A stretch of 64,000 nucleotides of DNA from Puccinia triticina (Eukaryota > Basidiomycota > Pucciniomycetes > Pucciniales > Pucciniaceae), in contig NC_070574.1 in the NCBI RefSeq assembly GCF_026914185.1, positions 1,550,501 to 1,614,500 on the forward strand, read 5' to 3'. Below, one piece after another: positions 11,661 to 21,954 of this stretch. How positions within the stretch are numbered: the first letter of the stretch is position 1; every line of letters starts with the position of its first letter. A program made the position numbers and the translations under genes. Below the pieces are notes generated by a model that did no database searches, had not been told where the DNA came from, and saw only the letters and a program-made list of their open reading frames with translations.

Positions 11661-14600
11661 CCACCGGTGTTCACTTAGGGAATAACTCACTAAAGCTAGT
11701 TGAGCGGGTTATATCACGAACGCCGGGCTTCCTAGACTGGCTCAAAACTTTTGTTCTTGACTTATTCAAAAAACTACCAAAACAAACTAAAAAATATTTC
11801 TTCAAATTGATGCTATTGAAAAAGAACATATTGATTATTTTCCTGGAACTATTAAAAACCTGTAAAACCAGCATTACTCAACTTACCAATACAAAAACAA
11901 TAAAACACAATAAAAAAATTCAAACTTGCAAGCTCTCTAGACCGATTTCATCTATCAATACTGTAAAATTATCTCCACCAACAAAACCAATTAGCTACCA
12001 AGAGATGGGAGGTCTATTTGCGAAAGGCCTAGGATTAACTGTTCAAACCAAATTATGTCAGACATGGAAAGATGGAAGCCTATGGTGCATGACCAAGTAC
12101 AAGCCTGTGGCAAAGAAAATCCGACCCATCAACCAACCCATTCCACAAATGCTAAACCCGCCTCTTCAACGACCACCACTTTCACGAAATCCTTATAAAA
12201 CACCACTCACACCTAATCCTCCGGAATTTCAGCCAACGGCCAGGATTACGGAGGAACGTCTGAAGGTAGTCAGCTTTGGACCAGACGGATGGCTTTGGGA
12301 AGAAGAATTGAAACTCTTCAAGCACCTAATCATAATCCAAGAGAAGGCTATAGCATTCACACCAGAAGAGAGAGGACTTTTGAAGCATTCCTATGGTTTA
12401 CCTTATATTATACCAGTAGTGGATCACCAACCTTGGCAGAAGAAGCCAATTCCAATACCTGCAGCAATTAAGGACGAATACGTGGAACAAGTACGGGAAC
12501 GTATACAAAACAAACTTTACAAACAATCAACATCCAGCTATTCTAGTCCAGTTTTCTGTGTCCTCAAGCATGATGGATAATTAAGAATAGTTCACGACTT
12601 ACAAGAAATGAACAAGGTTACCATCAAGGATGCTGGGCTACCTCCTGCAACAGAAGAATTTGTGGAATCCTTTGCGGGGTGTGCTTGTTACGGACTAGGC
12701 GATATCATGGGTGGCTATGACAAACAAGAATTAGCTCCAGAATCAAGACCTCTGACCACCTTTGATACACCACTAGGAAGATTTCAACTTACAAGACTTC
12801 CCCAGGGAGCTACAAACTCTGTGGCTGTTTACCAAGCTCAGATGATGTGGATCCTTCAGGACGAGATACCGGAACATGTAGGTGTATTTATTGACAATGG
12901 TGGAATCAAAGGACCGGTTTCAACATACAACAATGAAGTGCTAGAAGAAAATCCCGGAATACGGCGGTTTATTTGGGAGTACGCTTAAACTCTGGAAAGA
13001 GTTTTATTTTGGATTGAAGAAGCTGGACTTACCATCTCTGGCAAAAAGTTTGCGTGCTGTGTACCAGCTCTGGACATTGTTGTGCACGTGGTCTGCAGAG
13101 AAGGACAAAGGGTATCATCTCAGAAGAGAAACAAAATCTCAACATGGCCTACTCCGAACAATGTCACTGAACTCCGAGGTTTCATGGGAAAAGTGACCTA
13201 TGTCAGAATTTTCATTAAGAATCTGTCAGAAATTGCTGCGCCTCTCAGAAGAATCACACAAAAGGATACTGAGTGGGCCTGGGACAAGGACTGTGATCAA
13301 GCATTCAACCGCCTTAAAGAAATTATCAGAGAAGACATTACTCTAAAAAACCTCGACTACTCTAAAGATTCAGGTCTGATCGTCTTAGCCGTGGATTCAA
13401 GTTTTATTGCGGCCAGAGGAGTACTTTCTCAGCAAGAACTAGAGACAGGACTTATCCGACCAGTGCTTTAAAAATCAGTTGTCTTCTCACCAGTGGAATC
13501 AAAATATTCCCAGCCTAAGTTAGAGCTCTGTGGCGTAGCCAGGATCCTCAAGAAATTACAGACACTTCTTTGGGGCCAACACTTTGAGTTACAAGTGGAC
13601 GCCCAATCCCTAATCCAAATGATCAACTCTCCTTTGCTTCCCAATGCACCTATGACCAGATGGGTGGCTTTTATTCAGCTATTCTCATTTGATATGGTAC
13701 ATAAGCCAGGGAAGACGTTTACTTTACCGGATGCCTTATCAAGACGGCCAATAAGCGATGACGAGGACGAATTTTATAATGATTCAGATGACTTTGATGA
13801 AGAGGAACCACTGATTAAAGTCTGCTCACAATTTAGAACATTCTCAATCTCCACAAATATTCTGGAGTGGGAACGACCTGGATTTTGGAAAGATCTGAAA
13901 GACTATTTACAAACCCTGCGTAAACCACAAGGATTGGATCCTGAAGAATTTCAGAAACTCAAACAAAAATCAGCAAATTATTTTATTCAGGATGGACGAC
14001 TGATGCTCTGGCACTCTCCAATGGCGCAACTAGTAATCTCTAACATCTCGTACCAAAGTAAGCTCTTACGGAAGGTTGAAAAGGAACTCGGTCATTGAGA
14101 ACTTGAAGAAACATACCAACACCTAGTCTGCCGATTTTGGTGGCCAAGTCTAAAGAAAAAAGTTCGCTTATGGGTACAAAGCTGTGAACCGTGTCAAAAA
14201 CGGGACCCACTAGTACCTAGGGAAATTCGAAACCCAACTGGTGAAAACACTTTATTCGGACGAGTAGCGTTGGACGTCTGTCACATCAAGGCAGGAAGAT
14301 ATAAATATTTACTTGTGGCTCAAGATGACTTATCAGGATGGGTAGAGGCAGCTCCTTTGGTCAAACTCACAGCGGCAACAATTGGAAAATTTCTCTTGGA
14401 GGAATGGGTTTATTGGTACGGGGTCATCAAGACGGTTACGGCAGACGATGGACCCAAATTCAAAAATGAATTTATCAAAGCTGTGGAAAAGATTGGTGCA
14501 ACTTCTAAACCACCTAAACCTTATTACCCGGAGGCCAACGGCATGATAGAAAGAGGACACCGACTAATTAAAGACACATTGATCAAGATGTGCGGCAAGT

Positions 14601-15286
14601 CTGGAGGAAAATGTAGAGAATATCTACCTTTAGTGCTTTTTTCAGACAGGATTTTGACAAAACGTACAACAGGTTTCTCACCATTTGAACTTGTTTTTGG
14701 ACAAAAAGCAGTGCTACCTGTGGATCTAGAAATGGACACCTATCTAGGAATTGATTGGACAACAATCAAAACTACAGAAGAGCTCTTGGAAGCTCAAACA
14801 AAGCAGTTGGAACGACGGGACAATATTTTGGCAATAGCTTACAAGAAACTGATGAAAGTCAGAGAATCCTCTGTCAGGTACTGGGACCGGAAAATGGCGG
14901 CAAGGCTTTGAAATCCTCTTGAACCGGGCGAACTAGTTTTAATTTACAATAAAAGCTTGGAGGACCAATGGGGAAAGCTTTTTCTTAATCAATGGAATGG
15001 TCCTTTTAGAATCACTAAGCAAGTACCAAAGGGGTTGTATATCTTGGAGGAATTGAATGGTGTAGAACTTAAAAGGGCTTACGCAGCTTCTCATATCAAA
15101 CGCTTTTACCCACATGGACGTGAACTTGAGGAGATTCAACAAGACAAGGATCCAGATCAACCTGCTGATTTGTTGGATGAGGACAACACAGGTGAAAATT
15201 TGCATGAAGATTCTGATGAAGAACTGGACAACAATCTGAATTGGTGCCCATCTCAAAGTTGGGGGAGAAAACAACATTCTATTTAA
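11657..15286 (+). pseudogene. Gypsy-1 Pol: RT, RNase H, integrase
   Basis: A single frame runs through reverse transcriptase (STSSYSSPVFCVLKHDG near 12530; RLPQGATNSVAVYQ near 12800), RNase H (LAVDSSF near 13385), the integrase zinc region (CEPCQKRD near 14190) and the integrase core (LDVCHIK, TADDGPKF, ANGMIERGH: D, D, E all present). The chromodomain-less C-terminus has WNGPFRI. Stops break it at 12578, 12986, 13469 (TAA) and 14096, 14909 (TGA). The RT catalytic box reads FIDNG at 12890-12900; the related Gypsy-2 has FIDDG, so the second aspartate is replaced by asparagine (codon AAT at 12896). Confidence 0.9.
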
Positions 15287-15814
15287 GCATGTTTTAACAC
15301 TCTCCCTAGCACAAGTATTATATTTAAATTTGAAATTTTTCTCTTTGGATTATCCTTGGACAACACATTTTCTTTATTTTGAAGTCATTCAGAACATTAA
15401 AAGCTCACTTCTCAAGCAAGGGTGAGGACAACCTGTTTAAGTTGGGGGAGGGGTGTTGGTATATATATTTCAGGCTAATAATAAGAAGAGAATAAAAAAA
15501 AAAAAAAGAAAAGAAAAAAAAAAAAAAAAAAGCCTACTTTACAAGAGATAAAAAGAAAAGAATAATACATTTTTTTTGGTTTTACCTCATATAAGTTTTT
15601 TATTATTGTTTTTTTTTTTTCTATTATCTATTGATTTTTTTAGATTTTGTGACAATTTTTACCCCAGGAAAGACACAGCATAGGCGTTCAAAGAAGCAAA
15701 AAAAAAAAAAAAAAAAAAATTAGCATAAAGAAGAAGACATAAATAAAATAAAAAAATAAAAGATTCACCTATTGTCATCAGTCATTGACAAACGTAGTGA
15801 TCAGCGGAAAGGTA
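15287..15814. other. A/T-rich tail with an internal PPT-like tract
   Basis: AAGTTGGGGGAG occurs at 15251 and again near 15440 (AAGTTGGGGGAGGGG before TGTTGGTATATA). The latter looks like a polypurine tract followed by an LTR start, perhaps a relic of an earlier 3' end. Long A-runs follow at 15494-15531 and 15698-15719, with T-rich DNA between. Confidence 0.45.
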
Positions 15815-16954
15815 TCAATCGGCCCAGGCCTGGAACAAACAAATACGCTCCATGCAATCGAAATCGTTGGGAGATGGGCTGCGGTTTGAATATGCGATGA
15901 AGTCCTTGACTAGCCCGGTATAGAAATGAAAGAGTACAGCCGGCTCAACGGTGATGGGAGACGCGGGAACAGGATCGTGGCAACGGTTGAGAAGGGCCTC
16001 AATCTGGTGAGGGCAAAGAAAAGCGAACTCGGTGATACCGTAATCACCACAAACTGCCGGCAAAGGAATGCGAGGGTACTCTGGGTTACTACGGTAACCA
16101 TCTTCCGATAACTTGTCATGCTCTTGATCGGAACTAGTCGGAGCAGCCTCTTTACTGCTCTGAGGAAGGTCAGGCTGATCATCAACCTGGATTGGCTGAT
16201 GATTGGCAGGCTCAGACTCGTGAGGAGCCGTTGGTTTGGACATCCAGCCTGGCAATTGGGTCCAAGAATCGTCGAAAACAATCCTGTTAGACAAAAAATC
16301 CTGGAGAAGGAAAGAAATCAACAAATAAGCATCACATTCTGCAGTCAAACCGCAAGCAATAAAAATTCTACTTACTGGGACAGCAGGACTGTCCAAGACC
16401 TGGGCTCGATAGACCGGAGAATCAGCAGAAGAACGACGACCGGAAGTTTGAGGTTGATAAGTGGGGGACTCCCACATGGAAGCGGTTGTATCCGCAGAGA
16501 TGGCAGGATATGGGGTTGGCGTTCGGTATCAAGGATGAAGGCCAACAAGGCCGGGCGGTATTGCCAAGCCGTCAAACTCTGAGGAAGGAGAGGGGTGAAG
16601 CACCCTTTCATTGCTTGAGGGAGCAGGGACATCTTGACCTGAGTTCACAACCTGAAGAAACAAAATCAGCACCCAAAATCATAAACAGAAGTAAGGTGGA
16701 ACTTACTCTCTTCAAGGTATCCATTGTTGCATCGCCAACAATGATCTCGCAAAGAGCCTCTGGGGAATTGGAGCAAATATTGGACATCACCAGCGACTGG
16801 GTGAGGTAGTCACAACGCTCTTGGGTCCAGTTCATACGGCCAGACGATGCGTGAGCTGCTTGCTCAACGGGGGTAGCATCAGCATCCTGGGAGAAGAGAG
16901 ATCATTATCAGTTTTTTCTCTCTAAAAACAATAACAAAACATGAACAACTTACC
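15815..16954 (-). pseudogene. Antisense intron-containing gene inside Gypsy-1, unknown function
   Basis: On the minus strand, four exon segments are joined by three introns with consensus ends. The introns are 16953-16887 (GTAAGTTG...TCCCAG, 67 nt), 16706-16652 (55 nt) and 16375-16301 (75 nt). All three are phase 0, and the exons are 180, 276 and 486 nt, so splicing keeps one frame. The last ends FQAWAD and TGA at 15815. The protein begins in an unresolved first exon ending LNHHPLGQPFPG, continues DADATPVEQAAH and LCEIIVGDATMDTLKR, and has a serine/proline-rich middle and a C-terminal region with FHFYTGLVKDFIAYS. One in-frame TGA (16529-16531, codon 41 of the 276-nt exon) interrupts it. I recognise no domain. 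Phased introns argue for a real cellular-type gene rather than chance. Confidence 0.6.
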
Positions 16955-17595
16955 CCAGGGAACGGCTGCCCTAATGGATGATGATTAAGTAAATTGCAAT
17001 CAAAACCAAGGGGATTGATGGACGGGCAAGCAGTCTATGAGCAGGAAGAGCACCTCAGCATCAATCAACAAGTTGGTTGAATAAACAATGTACTCTAGTC
17101 GTAACGGAACTCGCACAAGGGCGCAAACTATAAGGATGAGACACATGGTCTGGAAGAGAAAAAATGACTGCTAGTGAAGACTTTGATGCGGAGGCAGTGT
17201 TGAATACTGCTGCGAATGAACAAAGGATGATGAGCTGCTCTGCTTCCCAGGAAAAGAGGCCTTTTTATAAGCCAGCCCCTTGAGCACACACCACAAAGCA
17301 GAAACACAACTCACCCAGCAGCATGTCAACGACAAAGGGCTGTTTGGCGACAACAAAGGGCTGCAGGCCCCGCAATCTGGACCTTTGATCTTGAAGAGGC
17401 GTGGTAGTTTTGAGGTAATAAAGCCAAATGCCTCTGCAGTTAAGCAGGGCATGACCTTGACAAATCAACCTGGACATAGGGACTATGAAAGGGAAAATCA
17501 GCAGGGTTGAACAAGCAAATAAGCAATATAAACAGATAAATACGTACGTTGTGGTGCACCCGGCTCCGAATGTTTGGGATTTTCAGCAGAAGAAG
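16955..17595 (-). other. Upstream region and candidate first exons of the antisense gene
   Basis: Minus-strand sequence contains possible splice acceptors (TTTTTTCTCTTCCAG before ACCATG near 17150, and TGCTCATAG near 17040), but no unique exon chain could be fixed. A further candidate intron runs from GTACGTATTT near 17549 to TTTCATAG near 17483. The region does not contain a recognisable protein domain. Confidence 0.35.
17259..17271 (-). promoter_or_regulatory. TATA-like box for the antisense gene
   Basis: The minus strand reads CTTATAAAAAGG, a good TATA match, about 100 nt upstream of the ATG in ACCATGTGTC near 17147 and about 300 nt upstream of the first supported splice donor. The spacing is plausible for a fungal promoter, but the transcription start is not known. 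Confidence 0.4.
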
Positions 17596-18000
17596 TCAGT
17601 TGTTTGGTTCGGATTTGTTGGAATCAGACTGGTGGAAGGAGGTGGTGATTTCGGCGGATTGGCTCTGAGGCACTGCGGGAACCTCAAAGGAATCCGCCCC
17701 CCGGAGATGGTAGAGGTGGTCCGTTAAGTCGTCTATGTAGTGTGGGTCGAGGTCGTTTGGATTGAGAAGTTGGCGGAAGATTGGGAAGTTTGGGCCCATG
17801 CAGCTCAAGGCTGCAGAAGCGAGCTCAGGTGCCGGTTTGTTGGGATCAGTCTGGCGGCAAAATCAATGGATCGGCTCTGAGGCACCAAGGGCGCCTCAAA
17901 GGAATCCGCCCCGGGAGATGGAGGAGGCGGTTGGTAAAGTCGGCTACTTGTTCGAGGTCATTGGGATCGAGAACTGAGCGGAAGAAGGGGTACATACATA
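17596..18000 (-). repeat. Tandemly duplicated coding-like segment
   Basis: Two copies, about 17620-17808 and 17846-18000, encode on the minus strand related peptides: FRQLLNPNDLDPHYIDDLTD and FRSVLDPNDLEQVADFTNR, each followed by LYHLRG or LLHLPGR and then a proline-rich stretch. The copies differ by a one-base indel in the GCCCCCCGG/GCCCCGGG run, which changes the downstream frame. This looks like an exon duplication in a gene of the same orientation as the 15815-16954 gene, or in its 5' part. Confidence 0.5.
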
Positions 18001-18480
18001 TGTACATAACCCCCATGAGGTATGGCCAATATGCATACCCGGTCGGATTCCGACAGAACAGGCGGGCGCAATCAGCGCAGAGCACCCGGGCCCAGGGCCC
18101 GATTACTTGGTACGGGTCCCCAATCAATACTTGTCAACCGAGGCTTGCGGCTCCAGGCGTGCGCTCTCTAGCGGTCCAGCGCAACAGCTACAGACAATAC
18201 AAAGACACAACGTCGACTGCTGCGCAACTGCGGACTGCGCGCAGCGCCACGGCTCCTCAACAACAGAGAAACTTTTTCCTCAAGAAAATCCAATGATGAC
18301 AAAAGCCAATTTTGGATCAAAATTGTTGACCCCGCTCAACCACTCCGCAGCGGCGTGCATGGACATCTGGTGGCCAGCTATTTAGAAATCTGAGGAATTC
18401 CGGCTGAAACTGCTCAAAATTCAGCTTTCAAACCTCAAGATACAGAAGTAGACGTGGTAAATTGTCTGAGGACAGACAAT
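18001..18480. other. No gene recognised; 3' part of the Gypsy-1 internal region
   Basis: Only short open frames without motifs are present between the duplicated segment and the polypurine tract. Confidence 0.4.
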
Positions 18481-18494
18481 AAGTTGGGGGAGGA
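18481..18494 (+). promoter_or_regulatory. Gypsy-1 polypurine tract
   Basis: AAGTTGGGGGAGGA lies immediately before the TG of the 3' LTR at 18495. This is where plus-strand DNA synthesis of an LTR retrotransposon is primed. The same AAGTTGGGGGAG word occurs at 15251 and 15440. Confidence 0.8.
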
Positions 18495-19318
18495 TGTGGT
18501 ATACAAAATGGGAAAAATCAAAAGTTTTTCTCTCATTTGCGTAATTAGTCATAGAATGCCTCAAGGTACAACCATATGGACCCCAGAAAAGGAATCTACG
18601 GCCAAAGTACCCCCTAGTCCCCACTGGAAGCGTAACCAGAGCCCCACTACACTGGAAGTTAGCCCTTTGAACAACCTGTAGCATCCCATCAAACCCCTGT
18701 CACACATCTCAAGTCACCTTTCCCTCACTATACACATACACACCCATATGTTCCCCGCTCCACTCTAGCTCCACTGCATATATTATTTTTTATTTGTTTG
18801 CCATCTACATTACATCATGTAGCACTGCCCCTGCGGGCTGTGCCCTGCAACCCCATTGTTCCCCGCCTCATTTATGCACCTCCTTGCATAAATTAAGCAC
18901 AGCCTCACTCATGCACGCACCCCTTGCATAAATTGTAAACAGCCACTCCTGTATTGGCACAGCCCCCCTGGAGCAAAAATCTCTCACATTTGTCTATATA
19001 AGGAGCTCTCTCTCCCCCCCCCCCCCCCATTTTTGTTCTGGAGTTTATTACTCATCAGTGATTCACTCACCACCTTGTACTCTTGACACTTACAACTTAC
19101 AACTATACTCATAACAACCCTTATATATCAATAACAACTCTTTATACGGTTCATCAAACAAACTCATCTTGAGCATCCACTCCTATCACCTTATTGAAAC
19201 TTGCCAAGCGGAGCTTGGTGGGTCTTGTAGCTGGTAGTATAGAAGGGCAGAGCTTGCAACGCCTTCATCCCCTTCTCCATTCAGCAAAAGGGTTTCACAA
19301 CCTCTTTTGAGTCTTGCA
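18495..19318 (+). repeat. Gypsy-1 3' LTR
   Basis: The LTR is 824 bp. It differs from the 5' LTR by about six substitutions and by an ATTTTTGTTCT insertion after a shorter C-run. It is followed by CCGT, the target duplication, and then by the continuation of the family-A solo LTR. Confidence 0.93.
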
Positions 19319-19463
19319 CCGTTGTCTCTCAAAAATCCCCCCCCCAACGCTATCACTTTCTGATCCTCATCTCATTTGCCGGACCACTACAAGGGCAGCC
19401 TCAACAGCACCCATCCCCTCAACGCTCTGCCTACCGCCTGGCACGGTAGGAGTTCCACACCAG

Positions 19464-21912
19464 TTGAGATATGTTGGCAGAAACAGAAAGGAAAGCCCAA
19501 TTTGGTCATATTTTGATACTCATGAGACTGTAGCTGCCACATTGTGGGATTTCTATGGTCAAGAGCTGACCCAAACTACTCCCTCAACATCTACTATTAT
19601 AATGATATCAATATCATGAAATAATTGTTAGCCCTGGTTCAAATACAATGGCAGAAACACCAAAAAACACCCAATTAGGCAATATTTTGAGACCAATCAT
19701 ACTATAGCAGCTCCTTTTGAGCATTTCCATACATGAAAGCTATACCAAAATAATCTTTGGAAATGGACGAAAATTCTGGTACAAATATCATGAAATAATC
19801 ACCATTCCAGGTTGAGATATGGTGGCAGAAACAGAAAGAAAAGCCCAATTTGGTGATATTTTGAGACTCATGAGACCGTAGCTGCCTCATTTTGGGTTTT
19901 TCATGGTCAAGCGCTGACCCAAATTAATTTCTCAATATGTCTTATCATAATGGTATCAATATCATGAAAAAAAATTTAGCCCCGTTTCAGATACAGTGGC
20001 AGAAACACCATAAAATACCCAATCAGGCAATATTTTGAGACTAATTAGACTATAGCAGCTCCTTTTTGGGATTTCAATCCATGAACTCTATACCAAAATA
20101 ATCTTTGGAAATTTATCAATGTTCTCGTACAAATATCATGAAATGATCACCATTCCTGGTTGAGATATAGTGGCAGAAACACGAAGAAAACCCCAATTTG
20201 GTAATATTTTGAGACTTATGAGACTGTAGCTGCCTCATTTTGGGATTTTCATTGTCAAGAGCTGACCCAAATTAATCTCTCAACATGTCTTATTATAATG
20301 ACTTCAACATCAAGAGATAAATGTTAGCCCCGGTTCAGATACCGTGGCACAAACACCATAAAATACCCAAATAGGCAATATTTTGAGACTTATTAGACTA
20401 TAGCAGCTCCTTTTTGGGATTTCAATCAATGAACTCTATAACAAAATAACCTTTGGCACCTTTTCAATATTCTGGTCCCAATATCATGAAATGATCACTA
20501 TTCCTGGTTGATCTATAGTGGCAGAAACACAAAGAAAAACCTACTTTGGTGATTGTTTAAGACCCATGAGACTGTAGCTGCCACATCATGGGTTTTTCAT
20601 GGGCAAGAGCTGACCCAAATTAATATCTTAAAGTCTCTTATCATATTGGTATCAATATCATGAAATTGTTCCCATTGCATGTTGAGATACAGTGACAGAA
20701 ACATCAAAAAATACCCAATTAGGCAACATTTTGAGACTAATCAGACTATAGAAGCCCCTTTTGGGCATTTCCATACATGAAAGCTATACCAAAAAAATCT
20801 TTGGAAATGGATGAATATTCTGGTACCAATATCATGAAATAATCACCATTCCCAGTTGAGATATAGTGGCAGAAACACAAAGAAAAACCTAATTTGGTGA
20901 TTGTTTGAGACCCATGTGACTGTAGCTGCCACATTTTGGGTTTTTCATGGGCAAGATCTTACCCAAATTGATCCCTCAACATACAATTCTATCAATATCA
21001 TGAAATCATTCCCATTGTGGGTTGAAATACAGTGGCAGAAACACCAAAAAATACCAAATTAGGCAATATTTTGAGACCAATCAGACTATAGCAGCTCCTC
21101 TTGGGCATTTCCATGCATGAAAGCTATACCAAAATAATATTTGGAAATGGATGAATATTCTGGTACCAATATCATGAAATAATCACCATTCCCGGTTGAG
21201 ATATGGTGGTAGTAACAGAAAGAAAAACCTAATTTGGTGATCTTTTGAGACCCATGAGACTGTAGCTGCCACATTTTGGGTTTTTCATGGGCAACAGCTG
21301 ATACAAATTAATCTCTCAAAGTCTCTTATCATAATGGTATCAATATCATGAAATCATTCCCATTGCGGGTTGAAATACAGTGGCAGAAACACCAAAAAAT
21401 ACCAAATTAGGCAATATTTTGAGGCTAATCAAACTATAGCAGCTCCTTCTGGGCATTTACATACATGAAAGCTATACCAACATAATCTGTAGAAATGGAT
21501 GAATATTCTGGTACCAATATCATGAAACAATCACCATTCCCGGTTGAGATATGGTGGCAGAAACAGAAAGAAAAGCCCAATTTGGTGATATTTTGACACT
21601 CATGAGACTGTAGCTGCCACATTGTGGGATTTCTACGGTCAAGAGCTGACCCAAATTACTCCCTCAACATCTCGTATTATAATGGTATCAATATCATGAA
21701 ATAATTGTTAGCCCCATTTCAGATACAGTGGCAGAAACACCAAAAAATACCCAAATAGGCAATATTTTGAGACTAATCAGACTATAGCAGCTCCTTTTTG
21801 GGATTTCAATCCATGAACTCTATACCAAAATAATCTTTGGAAATTTATCAATATTCTGGTACCAACATCATGAAATGATCACCATTCCTGGTTGAGATAT
21901 AGTGGCAGAAAC
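19464..21912. repeat. 174-bp dimeric satellite, middle block
   Basis: ATCATG landmarks fall at 19613, 19787, 19961, 20135, 20309, 20483, 20657, 20831, 20997, 21171, 21345, 21519, 21693 and 21867. All steps are 174 bp except one 166-bp step with an 8-bp deletion. The two monomer types alternate. Repeated 62-codon open frames on the minus strand (starting MWQLQSHGSQ) recur every 348 bp and are products of the repeat, not genes. Confidence 0.95.
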
Positions 21913-21954
21913 CGTCAGCCTGTAGGTAACTAACCGTGTCTGAGAGGGTTGTTA

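Larger units (their letters stand above)
7728..19318 (+). mobile_element. Ty3/Gypsy retrotransposon Gypsy-1 (11.6 kb, full length, defective)
   Basis: Two long terminal repeats (7728-8542 and 18495-19318) begin TGTGGTATAC and end TTACA or TTGCA. They are flanked by the 4-bp duplication CCGT (7724-7727 and 19319-19322). The internal region carries gag, protease, RT, RNase H and integrase in the order typical of Ty3/Gypsy, and the purine-rich tract AAGTTGGGGGAGGA abuts the 3' LTR. About 3.2 kb between the end of pol (15286) and the 3' LTR holds A-rich DNA and an antisense spliced gene. The LTRs differ by about six substitutions plus one indel around the poly-C run, yet gag-pol carries at least nine stop codons and several frameshifts. 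Confidence 0.95.
6597..19459 (+). mobile_element. Solo LTR (family A) in the satellite, split by Gypsy-1
   Basis: The LTR begins TGTGGTGGCC at 6597 and ends TTCCACA at 19459. The 4-bp flanks are CCGG (6593-6596) and CCAG (19460-19463). Removing 6597-19463 leaves the neighbouring satellite landmarks exactly 174 bp apart (6572 to 19613), so the borders are right to the base. The LTR itself is about 1.27 kb: 6597-7727 plus 19323-19459, including a (TTTTG)n expansion of about 460 bp. Gypsy-1 sits inside it. A second LTR of the same family (same start; shared CTCTGATCCAAG and CTTCAAGATT blocks; end CTCCATA) is the 3' LTR of Gypsy-2 at 59183-59973 on the minus strand, so a Gypsy-2-type element left this solo copy. 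Confidence 0.85.

Noticed and set aside
15256..15470. A complete second LTR starting at TGTTGGTATATA after the 15440 purine tract
   Set aside because: No matching copy upstream and no end or target duplication was found, so only a PPT-like relic is reported.
20746..21622. Recurring 62-codon minus-strand frames (MWQLQSHGSQ...) as a small gene family
   Set aside because: They recur every 348 bp because the satellite does, and they shift or break with normal satellite variation.
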